NCBI GenBank assembly: GCA_903642215.1
Contig: CAHJWG010000010.1
Location: forward strand, 62,001 to 126,000
Direction: 5' to 3'
Length of the DNA: 64,000 nucleotides
DNA from: Sphingobacteriaceae bacterium
GTDB taxonomy: Bacteria; Bacteroidota; Bacteroidia; Sphingobacteriales; Sphingobacteriaceae
Shown: piece after piece, positions 36,911-45,559 of the stretch
Layout of the letters: every line of letters begins with the position of its first letter
Numbering within the stretch: position 1 is the stretch's first letter
The notes under the pieces: generated by a model
Told to the model about the DNA's origin: nothing
The model's input: the letters and a program-made list of their open reading frames with translations, nothing else
Database searches by the model: none
Translations under genes and position numbers: made by a program

Positions 36911-36933
36911 AATCCGGCTGGTTAGGCCGGATT
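36911..36933 (-). terminator. terminator of the TonB-dependent receptor gene
   Basis: AATCCGGC (36911-36918) pairs with GCCGGATT (36926-36933); a run of Ts follows on the minus strand. In the + direction it may also stop the peptide-binding gene. Confidence 0.8.
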
Positions 36934-36936
36934 TAA

Positions 36937-36948
36937 ATGCTTCTTTTA
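36937..36948 (-). repeat. dispersed word TAAAAGAAGCAT
   Basis: Minus strand TAATTTATCCGA then TAAAAGAAGCAT, between the receptor stop codon (36958) and its terminator. Confidence 0.8.
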
Positions 36949-36957
36949 TCGGATAAA

Positions 36958-39507
36958 TTATTGCCTGCCGCCACCGCCGGCACCGTTGCTGCCGGATGGA
37001 ATACCGCCGCCGCCTGTATCACCTTGTTTCAAATCATCATTATTAATTCCTTTTTTCGACTGAACATTATAATTGATTTTACCGAAATTGTAGCTAAACG
37101 TTAAACCGAAAGAACGGAACGGAAATGCTGTTTTACTAATTTGTGTTAGATGATCGGTATTGATAGTTTGGTTAAAGTTGATCGCTTTTGTAAACGGAGA
37201 AAGTGTATTGAATCCAATCGATGCTTTTTTGTTAAGCACTTGCTTTTTCACTCCGAAACCGATAAAACCAAAAGAAGGGTTTGTGCCCTGAATAGTACGG
37301 CGCGGCGAGTTTAAAATGGCGAAAGTCTCCGCAGAAAACCCTTTTTTTAACTCCAGGGTTCCGTTTGCAAAAATATTGTATAAAATATAGGTTCCGGTGC
37401 TGGATTGCTGTGCCTGATAAACACCATTAGCACTCGGATTGTAAGTGAAAGTGTTGATGCTTGCCCTAAAAGTTAAGGGTTTAACAGGCGTAATAGAACC
37501 AAAAAAACTCACCCCGAGAGAATTATTCTCGCCGATGTTAAAATAATTTGTACGGTTAACGTTACGGGTAACATCCGCACCGCTGGAATTAACGGTGGTA
37601 TAAGCAACCGTACTTACCAAACTTTCGATCACATTATTGGTGTGTTTGTAATAAACCGAAGCGTTAACTACCGAAGATTTTATAAACGTGTTAAAGTTAA
37701 GTTCTACGGTTTGAGAAACTTCCGGTGATAAATAAGGGTTTCCGACAGTTTGATTCTGTACGTTGCTGGTATTTAAGAAAGGATTTAGAAATTGCAGGCT
37801 TGGCCGCTGAATACGTTTTGTATAGCTTAGCTTAAAAGTTTTGGTACCAAAGGCTTTAGAAATTGCAAAACTCGGGATAAACGTTGTGTAACTATTATCA
37901 AACGGAACTAAACCAAGCAAAGCATTGGCGGATTTGCCTTCAATCTGTGTGTTTTCTACACGTGCGCCAACCTGCAAACCAACACTTTTCGGCAGTGTAA
38001 AACTAAATACGCTGTAACCGGCATAAACATTCTGGTTGTAATCGTAATTATTGGAAGTTGCAGGATTGAAATTAAAACTGCCGCCGTTTATCTGATTATA
38101 AAAATCAGAATTACTATTGATTACCCTGAAAATTGATTTTGCACCGGCTTCAATCTTCAACACTTTATTTACCGGTAAAGTATAATCTGCCTGGGCTGTA
38201 TATTCATTATTGGTACCGTCATTATTAGCCTGCTGATTTTGAAAAGAGTTTGTTGACGGCGCAACAGCAGCAAATAAGGAAGTGTAATCTACCTGTGTAA
38301 CGCTGTGGCTCCATTGCCCGGCAATTGATAATTCTTCACCTTCTTTCTTAAATTTATGCGTAAAATCAGCATTCCAGTCAAACCCGCCGAATGTAGTTTT
38401 AGCATTGTTGTTATTATTGTAAGCCACGTTGCCGTAAACAGGGTCTGTGGTTACGTTATTAATCAGTGCATTGCTATTAAAGCCGCCCTGGTTAACCCGG
38501 ATGGTAGAATTAATACTGTTAAAATTATTGAAATCATAATTTACTGACCCCGAACCTGTGCCGGCATAACGTTTTACACGGCTGTTGCTATTTTGGTTGG
38601 TTTGCGTTCTGGAAGTATCGTTATAACTAAAAAAAGTAGTTGGCGTAGTTTGCGGCCAGGTAAAATTTCCACCCAAATTAGCGGTAATCGTTAACCGGTT
38701 TTGTTTAATGTTGAGGTTGATGTTACCATTATTTTGCCTCGTGCCTACACCGCCGCTTACCGAACCGCTTACGCCGGCAACGTTTTTGCTTTTTGTAATA
38801 ATATTGATGATACCACCGGAACCTTCTGCATCGTATTTTGCTGATGGTGAAGTAATTACTTCTACATTTTTAATCTGATCGGCAGGCAAAGAGCGCAATA
38901 CATCAGCTAAATTATTGGAAGTTGCACCGGATGGTTTTCCGTTAATCAACACCCTAACGTTCTGATCGCCGCGCAAAGCTACGTTACCGTTGATATCGAC
39001 AGACAATAACGGGACTTTTCTTAAAACATCCGTAGCGTTGCCGCCTGCAGAAGTAATATCTTTTTCGGCATTGAAAACTATTTTGTCGATACGGTTTTCA
39101 ATCAGCGCTGTGGTTCCTACAACATCCACGCCTTTTAAAACACGGCCCGAAGGTGATAAACGTACGCTGCCGAGGTTGAAATCCGGCTTTGCAGGTGTAG
39201 TGGTAACCGGATCGATGGTTTTAGTTGGATAACCAATAAAACTGACCGTAATTTTGTACTTCCCGGTGTTAACATTATTGATCCGGAAAACACCTTTTTC
39301 GTCGGTCACTACACCGTTTAAAGGCACTTTTCCGCCGCTGCGGTATAAAGTGATGGTAGCGTAATCAATCGGCTTTTTGGTAACCGAATCAACAACCGAA
39401 CCGGAAATCCTGCCCACAACAGAAGGGCCGCCGCCACCGCCGAGAAATTGAGCTTGTGCTGTAAATGCAACTATAAAGAAGGAAAAAAGTAGAAATAAAC
39501 GTTTCAT
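36958..39507 (-). CDS. TonB-dependent outer-membrane receptor (carboxypeptidase-like domain type)
   Basis: 849 aa. Signal peptide (cleavage after AQA), then a GGGGG linker, a carboxypeptidase-regulatory-like domain (GRISGSVVDSVTKKPIDYATITL), a plug (LRKVPLLSVDINGNVALRGDQNVRVLINGKPSG, and AEGSGGIINIITK), and an outer-membrane barrel of the OMP_b-brl_3 type rich in Asn and aromatic strands. The C-terminus is a Gly-rich tail (GGGGIPSGSNGAGGGGRQ) rather than a barrel-closing Phe, which is common for this subfamily. Substrate unknown; no partner gene. Confidence 0.9.
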   Translation of the reverse strand: MKRLFLLFSFFIVAFTAQAQFLGGGGGPSVVGRISGSVVDSVTKKPIDYATITLYRSGGKVPLNGVVTDEKGVFRINNVNTGKYKITVSFIGYPTKTIDPVTTTPAKPDFNLGSVRLSPSGRVLKGVDVVGTTALIENRIDKIVFNAEKDITSAGGNATDVLRKVPLLSVDINGNVALRGDQNVRVLINGKPSGATSNNLADVLRSLPADQIKNVEVITSPSAKYDAEGSGGIINIITKSKNVAGVSGSVSGGVGTRQNNGNINLNIKQNRLTITANLGGNFTWPQTTPTTFFSYNDTSRTQTNQNSNSRVKRYAGTGSGSVNYDFNNFNSINSTIRVNQGGFNSNALINNVTTDPVYGNVAYNNNNNAKTTFGGFDWNADFTHKFKKEGEELSIAGQWSHSVTQVDYTSLFAAVAPSTNSFQNQQANNDGTNNEYTAQADYTLPVNKVLKIEAGAKSIFRVINSNSDFYNQINGGSFNFNPATSNNYDYNQNVYAGYSVFSFTLPKSVGLQVGARVENTQIEGKSANALLGLVPFDNSYTTFIPSFAISKAFGTKTFKLSYTKRIQRPSLQFLNPFLNTSNVQNQTVGNPYLSPEVSQTVELNFNTFIKSSVVNASVYYKHTNNVIESLVSTVAYTTVNSSGADVTRNVNRTNYFNIGENNSLGVSFFGSITPVKPLTFRASINTFTYNPSANGVYQAQQSSTGTYILYNIFANGTLELKKGFSAETFAILNSPRRTIQGTNPSFGFIGFGVKKQVLNKKASIGFNTLSPFTKAINFNQTINTDHLTQISKTAFPFRSFGLTFSYNFGKINYNVQSKKGINNDDLKQGDTGGGGIPSGSNGAGGGGRQ

Positions 39508-39574
39508 TGAGTTATTTTTGTATTAGGAGGCGCAAAAGTGATAATTGTTACGGCCAATAACTTTTTTTGTATGG

Positions 39575-39586
39575 TAAAAGAAGTAT
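39575..39586 (+). repeat. dispersed word TAAAAGAAGTAT
   Basis: Exact copy upstream of the receptor gene, preceded by ACTTTTTTTGTATGG. Confidence 0.8.
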
Positions 39587-39605
39587 TGTAACCTTTTCTT
39601 TACAA

Positions 39606-39752
39606 TTTATGAAAAGAGTGAGGTATGAGGAGCGAGGTTTCGAATAGTTTGAAAATTAAATCTACAATATAAAAAGGGTTAAAAATCAGAATGATAAAGA
39701 TTATTGCATCTTCTAAATCCGGTCTTTTTTTCTCCGCTCTCCACTCCTCCTA
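39606..39752. repeat. GA/CT-rich imperfect palindrome downstream of leuS
   Basis: Left arm GAAAAGAGTGAGGTATGAG with GAGCGAGG; right arm CTCCGCTCTCCACTCCTCC at the leuS stop. About 110 bases of A/T-rich DNA lie between. Same family as the inserts in leuS and ribF. Confidence 0.5.
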
Positions 39753-42746
39753 AACCACCATATTTACAATCCGGCCTTTCACCACAATCACTTTTTTAGG
39801 CGTTTGTCCGGCCAGGTATTTCTGCACATTTTCATCGGCTAAAACCAGCGTTTCCACTTCTTTCGGTTCTAAACTTAACGGAATGCTCAGGTTTGTTTTT
39901 GTTTTTCCGTTGATGGAAATCGGGTACGAAAACGCATCTTCCACCAAAAACTCCGGATTAAATTTTGGAAATTCAGCATAAGATAAAGTTCCGGCTTCGT
40001 TGCCTAACAACTTCCACAATTCCTCGCAAATGTGCGGCGCGTAAGGCGATAAAATAATCACCATATCCTGCAGGATGCTTCTTTTAGCACACTTTAATTC
40101 CATCAGTTCATTCACCGCAATCATAAAGCTGGAAACGGAAGTATTAAACGAGAAACGCTCTACATCATCTTCTACTTTTTTAATGATTTTATGCAGCGAT
40201 TTCAGTTCGGCTTTGCTTGCTGCTTCGTTTATCACCCTAAAATTGAAGTTATCATCATGAAACAGTTTCCAGAACTTCCGCAGAAATTTAAAAACGCCTT
40301 CAATGCCGTTGGTGTTCCAGGGTTTGGATTGTTCCAGCGGACCTAAAAACATTTCGTACATCCGCAAAGTATCCGCACCGTAACGTTCAATCATTTCATC
40401 CGGATTGACTACGTTAAACTTGGATTTGGACATTTTTTCTACTTCGTGGCCGCATCGATATACTTCATTTAATCTTTTCTCAAAAGAAAAAATTGGCAAC
40501 CCACACTCTAAAACGAATTGTGCATTTGTATCTACTTTATTGGAGATTTTAAAGGCTTCTACATCTAAGATATCATTTGATATAAGGTTTACATCAACAT
40601 GTTGAGCTGATAAAATATAGTCTGGAATATCTTCTTCTCTGAATCCTAATTTTGTAAAAAAGTCTACTCGATATTCTCGATCATTTGATAGTTTATCATA
40701 AACAGATTTAGATACAAAATAAGTTTGCCTTCCACTATTTATATCAAAAAACAACCTATAAACAAAGCTCGATCTTCCCTGAATCATTCCCTGGTTAATC
40801 AGCTTTTTAAAAGGTTCTTCCACTTCAATCAAACCCAAATCTTTTAAAAACTTGTTCCAGAAACGGCTGTACAACAAATGCCCGGTTGCATGTTCGCTGC
40901 CACCGATGTATAAATCCACATCTTTCCAGTAATCTATGGCTTCTTTTGGCGCGAAAACGTTCTCCGCTCTTTCCTCTTTGGTCGCCATGTAACGATACCA
41001 GTACCAGCTGCTGCCTGCCCAGCCTGGCATGGTGCTTAATTCGTATTCAAATTCGTTCTGGTATTTCCAGTTTTCGGCACGAGCCAAAGGTGGTTCGCCA
41101 CTTTCGGTTGGCAAATATTTATCCACTTCCGGCAAAACCAAAGGCAATTCGTTTTCATCAATTAAATGCGGCAAACCATCTTTAAAATAAACCGGAACAG
41201 GTTCGCCCCAGTAACGCTGCCGACCAAAAATCGCATCGCGCTGGCGGTAATTAATTTTGGCTTTTCCGGCGCCTAATGCTTCCAGTTTAGCAATCACCGC
41301 AGCGGTTGCTTCCTTGTAAGTCATGCCGTTGATAAAACCGGAATTGATGTAATGGCCTTCTTTGGTAGCATCTGCTTCTTTTAGCACCTCTTTTTGCGTA
41401 TCCAGAATGGCCACAATCGGCAAATTAAAATGCGTGGCAAAACGATGATCGCGCGCATCGCCGGAAGGAACGCCCATCACCGCGCCGGTTCCGTATCCGG
41501 CCAAAACATAATCCGCAATCCAAACCGGAATTTTGTTTCCATTTAAAGGATTGATTACATAACTGCCCGTAAAAGCGCCGGAAACGGTTTTGGTATCCGC
41601 CATCCGGTCCAGTTCCGATTTCTTTTTTGCCTGATCGATGTAAGCATCAATATCGGCCTGCTGATCTGGCGTGGTTAAGTGTTTTACCAACTCATGTTCC
41701 GGGGCCAGAACCACGAAAGTTACGCCGAAAGTGGTATCAACGCGGGTGGTGAAGACTTCGATGAATGGAGTGGAGAGCGAGGAACCAGCAACGAGAAATG
41801 GAGCGGAGAGCGGATTTGCATTGTCGCTCTTTTCACTCTCCGCTCCTCGCTCTTTATTTTCTCCCCTCTCCACTTTAAACCTCACCATTGCGCCAACACT
41901 TTTACCAATCCAGTTGCGCTGCATTTCTTTCAGCGGTTCCGGCCAGTCGATGGTATCCAAACCTTGCAGTAAACGCTCAGCATACGCTGTGATGCGCATG
42001 CTCCACTGCATCATTTTTTTCTGTTCTACCGGATAACCGCCGCGTTCCGAAAAGCCGTCTTTTACTTCATCATTGGCCAGAACCGTTCCTAATGCCGCAC
42101 ACCAGTTTACGGTGCTTTCGCGGAGATACGTTAAGCGGTATTTCAGTAATTGTTCTTGTTTTTCCTGATCGGTGAAAGTAAGCCATTCCTCCGCAGAAAA
42201 ACTTAATACATCGTCGTCCGATGCTGCTTTTACCGATGTATTTCCTTCAACCTCAAACTTTTGAATTAAGGTGGAGATCGGTTCCGCTTTGTCTGTTTCC
42301 CGGTTGTACCAGGAATTGAAAAGCTGCATAAAAATCCATTGCGTCCATTTATAATAATCCGGCGAACTGGTGCGCACTTCGCGGCTCCAATCAAAAGAAA
42401 ACCCAATCTGGTCTAACTGCCGACGATAGGTTGCAATATTTTGTTCGGTGGTGATGGCCGGATGTTGTCCGGTTTGTATCGCGTACTGTTCTGCCGGCAA
42501 CCCGAAAGAATCGTAACCCATCGGATGTAGCACGTTAAAACCTTTCAGCCGTTTATAGCGCGCAAAAATATCCGAAGCAATATAACCAAGCGGATGGCCA
42601 ACGTGCAAACCGGCCCCGGAAGGATACGGAAACATGTCCATTACATAATATTTTGGTTTGGTGGAATGATTTTCGGCTTTAAACGTGTTGTTTTCGGCCC
42701 AGAATTGTTGCCATTCGCTTTCTATTTTTTTAAACTGATAATCCAT
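39750..42746 (-). CDS. leuS: leucyl-tRNA synthetase, with two unusual internal segments
   Basis: Charges tRNA-Leu. 998 aa, about 60-70 longer than usual. Class I signatures: PSGAGLHVGHPLGY near residues 42-55 (HIGH variant HVGH) and EKMSKSKFNV near 727. The editing domain follows VGAMVRFKVE. Two oddities: an in-frame, low-complexity GA/CT-rich insert (41757-41880, residues about 289-330) at the entrance of the editing domain, and an AT-rich stretch (about 40440-40795) in the leucine-specific region before KMSKS. Codons AKRSIL at 40075-40086 are a copy of the dispersed word. Confidence 0.97.
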   Translation of the reverse strand: MDYQFKKIESEWQQFWAENNTFKAENHSTKPKYYVMDMFPYPSGAGLHVGHPLGYIASDIFARYKRLKGFNVLHPMGYDSFGLPAEQYAIQTGQHPAITTEQNIATYRRQLDQIGFSFDWSREVRTSSPDYYKWTQWIFMQLFNSWYNRETDKAEPISTLIQKFEVEGNTSVKAASDDDVLSFSAEEWLTFTDQEKQEQLLKYRLTYLRESTVNWCAALGTVLANDEVKDGFSERGGYPVEQKKMMQWSMRITAYAERLLQGLDTIDWPEPLKEMQRNWIGKSVGAMVRFKVERGENKERGAESEKSDNANPLSAPFLVAGSSLSTPFIEVFTTRVDTTFGVTFVVLAPEHELVKHLTTPDQQADIDAYIDQAKKKSELDRMADTKTVSGAFTGSYVINPLNGNKIPVWIADYVLAGYGTGAVMGVPSGDARDHRFATHFNLPIVAILDTQKEVLKEADATKEGHYINSGFINGMTYKEATAAVIAKLEALGAGKAKINYRQRDAIFGRQRYWGEPVPVYFKDGLPHLIDENELPLVLPEVDKYLPTESGEPPLARAENWKYQNEFEYELSTMPGWAGSSWYWYRYMATKEERAENVFAPKEAIDYWKDVDLYIGGSEHATGHLLYSRFWNKFLKDLGLIEVEEPFKKLINQGMIQGRSSFVYRLFFDINSGRQTYFVSKSVYDKLSNDREYRVDFFTKLGFREEDIPDYILSAQHVDVNLISNDILDVEAFKISNKVDTNAQFVLECGLPIFSFEKRLNEVYRCGHEVEKMSKSKFNVVNPDEMIERYGADTLRMYEMFLGPLEQSKPWNTNGIEGVFKFLRKFWKLFHDDNFNFRVINEAASKAELKSLHKIIKKVEDDVERFSFNTSVSSFMIAVNELMELKCAKRSILQDMVIILSPYAPHICEELWKLLGNEAGTLSYAEFPKFNPEFLVEDAFSYPISINGKTKTNLSIPLSLEPKEVETLVLADENVQKYLAGQTPKKVIVVKGRIVNMVV
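40440..40795 (-). other. AT-rich mosaic patch within leuS
   Basis: Roughly 355 bases with clearly lower G+C than the rest of leuS and AT-ending codons, encoding RSSFVYRLFFDINSGRQ through the segment just before EKMSKS. The frame is kept. Either a recombined piece from a diverged leuS or a fast-evolving insertion in the leucine-specific domain. Confidence 0.5.
41757..41880. repeat. GA/CT-rich palindromic insert inside leuS
   Basis: Outer ends GTGGAGAG and CTCTCCAC (minus-strand reading) bound an imperfect inverted repeat of GAGCGAGGAGCGGAGAG type with a short loop. Translated as ERGENKERGAESEKSDNA, then PLSAPFLVAGSSLSTPF. It keeps the reading frame. Confidence 0.7.
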
Positions 42747-42794
42747 TTTCGGTTCTGCGGAGAATTGAACCGCGAAATTAAAAAATTTGATGGG

Positions 42795-43058
42795 TTAAGA
42801 ATGTATAATGTCAAGTATCAGTTTTAGGATGATAAAAGAAGTATGAAATAGTTGAGCAGTTTTGTTTTGCGTTATCCGCACCGTTTTAAGCGCCGCCAAT
42901 AATGGCAACTTCAAAATGGAAAGCTGGCGGACACCTTGTTTGCCCGATAACCGCAGGAAAATCAGAATGAACGTAAACATGATAAACGTCCGCAAAACAA
43001 CTTCGCCAGCCAGCCTCCAACTTAAATCGTTTACAAAGATTTTATGCCAATCGAACAT
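42795..43058 (-). pseudogene. remnant of a DUF421 (YetF-like) membrane protein gene
   Basis: The first 50 residues (MFDWHKIFVNDLSWRLAGEVV and IFLRLSGKQGVRQLSI) match the start of DUF421 membrane proteins. After QLSI the frame drifts; adding one T restores FEVAIIGGA, the next part expected, before a stop. The rest of the domain (normally 150 to 200 residues) is missing. The end of the open frame is an exact dispersed word (42833-42844). Confidence 0.7.
42833..42844 (+). repeat. dispersed word TAAAAGAAGTAT with A/T arm
   Basis: CAGTTTTAGGATGA followed by TAAAAGAAGTAT, between leuS and the DUF421 remnant. Confidence 0.85.
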
Positions 43059-43141
43059 GATTAATAGGAGTTTAAACTTGTAAACTCATTTATTTGGTTT
43101 TTGCTGAATGTGATTAATTTAGAAACCGGATTTTATACCGG

Positions 43142-43153
43142 TAAAAGAAGTAT
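43142..43153 (+). repeat. dispersed word TAAAAGAAGTAT
   Basis: GATTTTATACCGG followed by TAAAAGAAGTAT, 7 bases from the ABC transporter stop codon. Confidence 0.85.
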
Positions 43154-43159
43154 CCGATT

Positions 43160-44998
43160 TTACTGATAGCCCATCGCCTGCAGCTTAAATAATTCTGCAT
43201 ATTTCCCCTGTTTTGCAAGCAATTGCTGGTGCGTTCCGATTTCTAAAACCGTTCCCTTTTCCAAAACTAAAATTCGGTCGGCCAGTCGCGCTGTAGAAAA
43301 CCGATGCGAAATCAACACGGCAGATTTCCCTTTGGTTAGTTCGGCAAATCGCTGGAAAACTTCGTATTCTGCACGCGCATCCAAAGCGGCGGTTGGTTCA
43401 TCCAGGATTAAAACCTGTGCATCTTTCATATAGGCGCGCGCCAGGGCAACTTTTTGCCATTCGCCGCCGGAAAGTTCTACGCCGTCGTTAAATCTCCGGC
43501 CGAGCCACTGGTTATATTGATCAGGTAATTTTTCGGCAAGCGAATCGGCCAGGCTTTCATGTGCTGCTTTTTTTATCAAGGAAAAATTGTTGATTTGGGC
43601 GATATTCCCGACGGCAATATTCTGTGATAAAGTCATTTGGTAACGCAGATAATCCTGGAAAATCACGCCGATGTTGAAACGTAAATCTTCTATCGCGTAA
43701 CTTTTTAAGTCGATGCCATCCAGCAAAATCCTTCCTTCGGTTGGGTTGTATAATCGCGCCAGTAACTTAACCAATGTAGTTTTTCCGGCACCGTTTTCGC
43801 CTACCAAAGCTAATTTTTCGCCGGGATTTAAGGTGAAATTTAAATATCGATTTGCCCAGATTTCGGAATTATGGTATTGAAAACCTACATTTTCGAACAC
43901 AAATCCCTGTTTAATAGGATTTGGAAAAGGCAGCGGGGTTTCGGCAACTTCAATTTTTGGTTTGATCTCGAAGAATTCTAAAAAATCTGTGAGGTAAATT
44001 GCACCTTGCGCAACGGCGGCAAAACGGGTTAAAATCCCTTCCATCAAACTTCTTAACTGCCGGAAAGAACCAGCCAGAAAAGTGAGGTCGCCAACGGTTA
44101 AATTACCGTTTACCGTACGGATAATGATAAAAACATAAGCTAAATAATAACCGATGCTGCCCAGAACGGAAAAAAAAGTACCCCAGCCGGAACGTTTAAC
44201 GGACAGTTTGCTGTTATCGGCATAAAACTTATCCGAAAGGTTTTTAAAGCGATTGATAACGAATTCTGCCAGGTTAAACAGTTTGATTTCTTTGGCAGTT
44301 TCGTCGCTTGCGCCCAAATAACGCAGGTAATCCAGTTCGCGGCGTTCCGGCGTTTGGCTTCGGGTTAAAGCGTAATTTTGATTATTGAAGTAAGATTCTC
44401 CCCAAAAAGCCGGAATAATGGCTACCAATAAAAGCAAAATCAGCCAGGGATTAAAGGCAATTAAACCGGTGATGAGGAAACCCATCGAAATAATATCCTG
44501 CACCTGGCTCATCACCTGCGAAAGCAAAACCGTGCGGCCAACGGTTTGCTGCCGGGCGCGCTCCAGCTTATCGTAAAAAACGGAATCTTCAAACTGATCC
44601 AAATCCAGTGTGGCAGCGTGGCGCATAATCCTGACGGATGTATGGTTGGAAAAAAGATCACCTAAAAGACTGTCTAACAGATTGATTAACCGGTTTAAAC
44701 CATCGGTAAAAATGGCGAGGCCAAATTCTATCGCAACCAATTTCCACAAATGAGAATGATCGGGATGGCTGGCCGAATTGTGGTTTAATTGCACCACTTC
44801 ATCTACAATCAGCTTCCCGATATACAGCAACGCAACCGGCATCGCAGAACGAATCAACCGTAAAATAAAGCTAAACGAGGTTTTCCAGGGACTGCTTTGC
44901 CAAACCAGTTTAAAAAATTGCGGGAGGTTGCCTAAAGCCGACAGTCGGTTTTTAAAGGTTATATTTTTAGTTTGGATGCGATTTCTTTCTTTCGACAT
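43160..44998 (-). CDS. ABC exporter, fused permease and ATPase
   Basis: 612 aa half-transporter. The N-terminal permease has about six membrane segments (MPVALLYIGKLIVDEVV, FLITGLIAFNPWLILLLLVAIIPAFW, YYLAYVFIIIRTV). The C-terminal ATPase has Walker A GENGAGKTTLVKLL near residue 402, signature LSGGEWQKVALARAY near 509, Walker B VLILDEPTAALDA near 529 and the H-loop ISHRFSTARLADRI. It should work as a homodimer in the inner membrane; the cargo (lipid, drug or peptide) is unknown. Monocistronic. Confidence 0.93.
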   Translation of the reverse strand: MSKERNRIQTKNITFKNRLSALGNLPQFFKLVWQSSPWKTSFSFILRLIRSAMPVALLYIGKLIVDEVVQLNHNSASHPDHSHLWKLVAIEFGLAIFTDGLNRLINLLDSLLGDLFSNHTSVRIMRHAATLDLDQFEDSVFYDKLERARQQTVGRTVLLSQVMSQVQDIISMGFLITGLIAFNPWLILLLLVAIIPAFWGESYFNNQNYALTRSQTPERRELDYLRYLGASDETAKEIKLFNLAEFVINRFKNLSDKFYADNSKLSVKRSGWGTFFSVLGSIGYYLAYVFIIIRTVNGNLTVGDLTFLAGSFRQLRSLMEGILTRFAAVAQGAIYLTDFLEFFEIKPKIEVAETPLPFPNPIKQGFVFENVGFQYHNSEIWANRYLNFTLNPGEKLALVGENGAGKTTLVKLLARLYNPTEGRILLDGIDLKSYAIEDLRFNIGVIFQDYLRYQMTLSQNIAVGNIAQINNFSLIKKAAHESLADSLAEKLPDQYNQWLGRRFNDGVELSGGEWQKVALARAYMKDAQVLILDEPTAALDARAEYEVFQRFAELTKGKSAVLISHRFSTARLADRILVLEKGTVLEIGTHQQLLAKQGKYAELFKLQAMGYQ

Positions 44999-45051
44999 TA
45001 AAATTATTATAACAAAAAAATGCGGTCTTTTTCAAGATGAGATTTTTGTTT

Positions 45052-45135
45052 TGTCATGCCGAACTTGTTTCGGCATCTCATAGGACAGGATTATTGCTTT
45101 TCACGAGAGATCCTGAAACAAGTTCAGGATGACAG
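45052..45135 (+). repeat. REP-like double-hairpin repeat, copy 2
   Basis: Hairpin TGCCGAACTTGTTTCGGCA, a 30-base spacer, then TCCTGAAACAAGTTCAGGA. This is the intact form; its reverse complement aligns with 19051-19132 along its length. Confidence 0.9.
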
Positions 45136-45153
45136 AATTCAATTTTTATACTA

Positions 45154-45165
45154 TAAAAACAGCAT
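45154..45165 (+). repeat. dispersed word TAAAAACAGCAT with A/T arm
   Basis: CAATTTTTATACTA followed by TAAAAACAGCAT, just past the REP unit and next to the stop of the 69-residue gene. Confidence 0.8.
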
Positions 45166-45169
45166 CACA

Positions 45170-45379
45170 TTAATCCTCTTTCGGCGCATCTTTTATCGGG
45201 TCAACCGGCTGCTCCTCATTCTGATAATACTCTGCCGGATTTTCAGTTTTGGCCATTGCATCATCTTCGTGGTAGGTTTTATCTTCTTTTTTTTGAATAC
45301 TATCGTGGCCTTCATCCACTTTCGGAAACGTTTTTTCGTCGGAAGGAGAAGGTTTATTTGTTGAATTTGCTTTTTCCAT
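45170..45379 (-). CDS. small charged, probably disordered protein
   Basis: 69 aa, almost all polar or charged (NKPSPSDEKTFPKVDEGHDS, KKEDKTYHEDDAMAKTENP, ending IKDAPKED). No fold, signal or membrane segment. The gene is bounded on both sides by dispersed words, and the one at 45381-45392 directly precedes its ATG. It resembles in composition the small protein at 17353-17508. Function unknown. Confidence 0.5.
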   Translation of the reverse strand: MEKANSTNKPSPSDEKTFPKVDEGHDSIQKKEDKTYHEDDAMAKTENPAEYYQNEEQPVDPIKDAPKED

Positions 45380-45380
45380 G

Positions 45381-45392
45381 ATGCTGTTTTTA
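45381..45392 (-). repeat. dispersed word TAAAAACAGCAT at a start codon
   Basis: Minus strand: CAGTTTTAGGTAGA, TAAAAACAGCAT, then CATG-like junction into the ATG at 45379. Full-length copy with A/T arm. Confidence 0.85.
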
Positions 45393-45514
45393 TCTACCTA
45401 AAACTGTTGTTGCTGCAAATAGTTCTGCAAAAAACACCGCCGAATATCCTGTTAATATTTGTTAAACTTTGTATCCGGTTTTTGAGTATGATGAAATTAA
45501 AATAGATATTGTTT

Positions 45515-45522
45515 TACCTTTG
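45515..45522 (+). promoter_or_regulatory. probable -7 element TACCTTTG of the ftsX operon
   Basis: Exact TAnnTTTG match 38 bases before the ftsX ATG at 45560; no TTTG at ideal -33 spacing (nearest at 45481-45484). Confidence 0.4.
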
Positions 45523-45559
45523 AACAGTAGTTTTCTATTTTCGCAAAAAGGTTTTGGCT

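Noticed and set aside
41671-42036. Plus-strand frames rich in Ser, Glu and Arg opposite leuS
   Set aside because: They come from the GA/CT-rich insert read on the other strand.
42795-43058. The 87-codon frame as an intact membrane protein
   Set aside because: Only the first part matches DUF421; the rest is out-of-frame sequence and repeat DNA.
45154-45165. The 45052-45165 region as a small RNA gene
   Set aside because: The hairpins are explained by the REP unit and dispersed word; no promoter or terminator was found.
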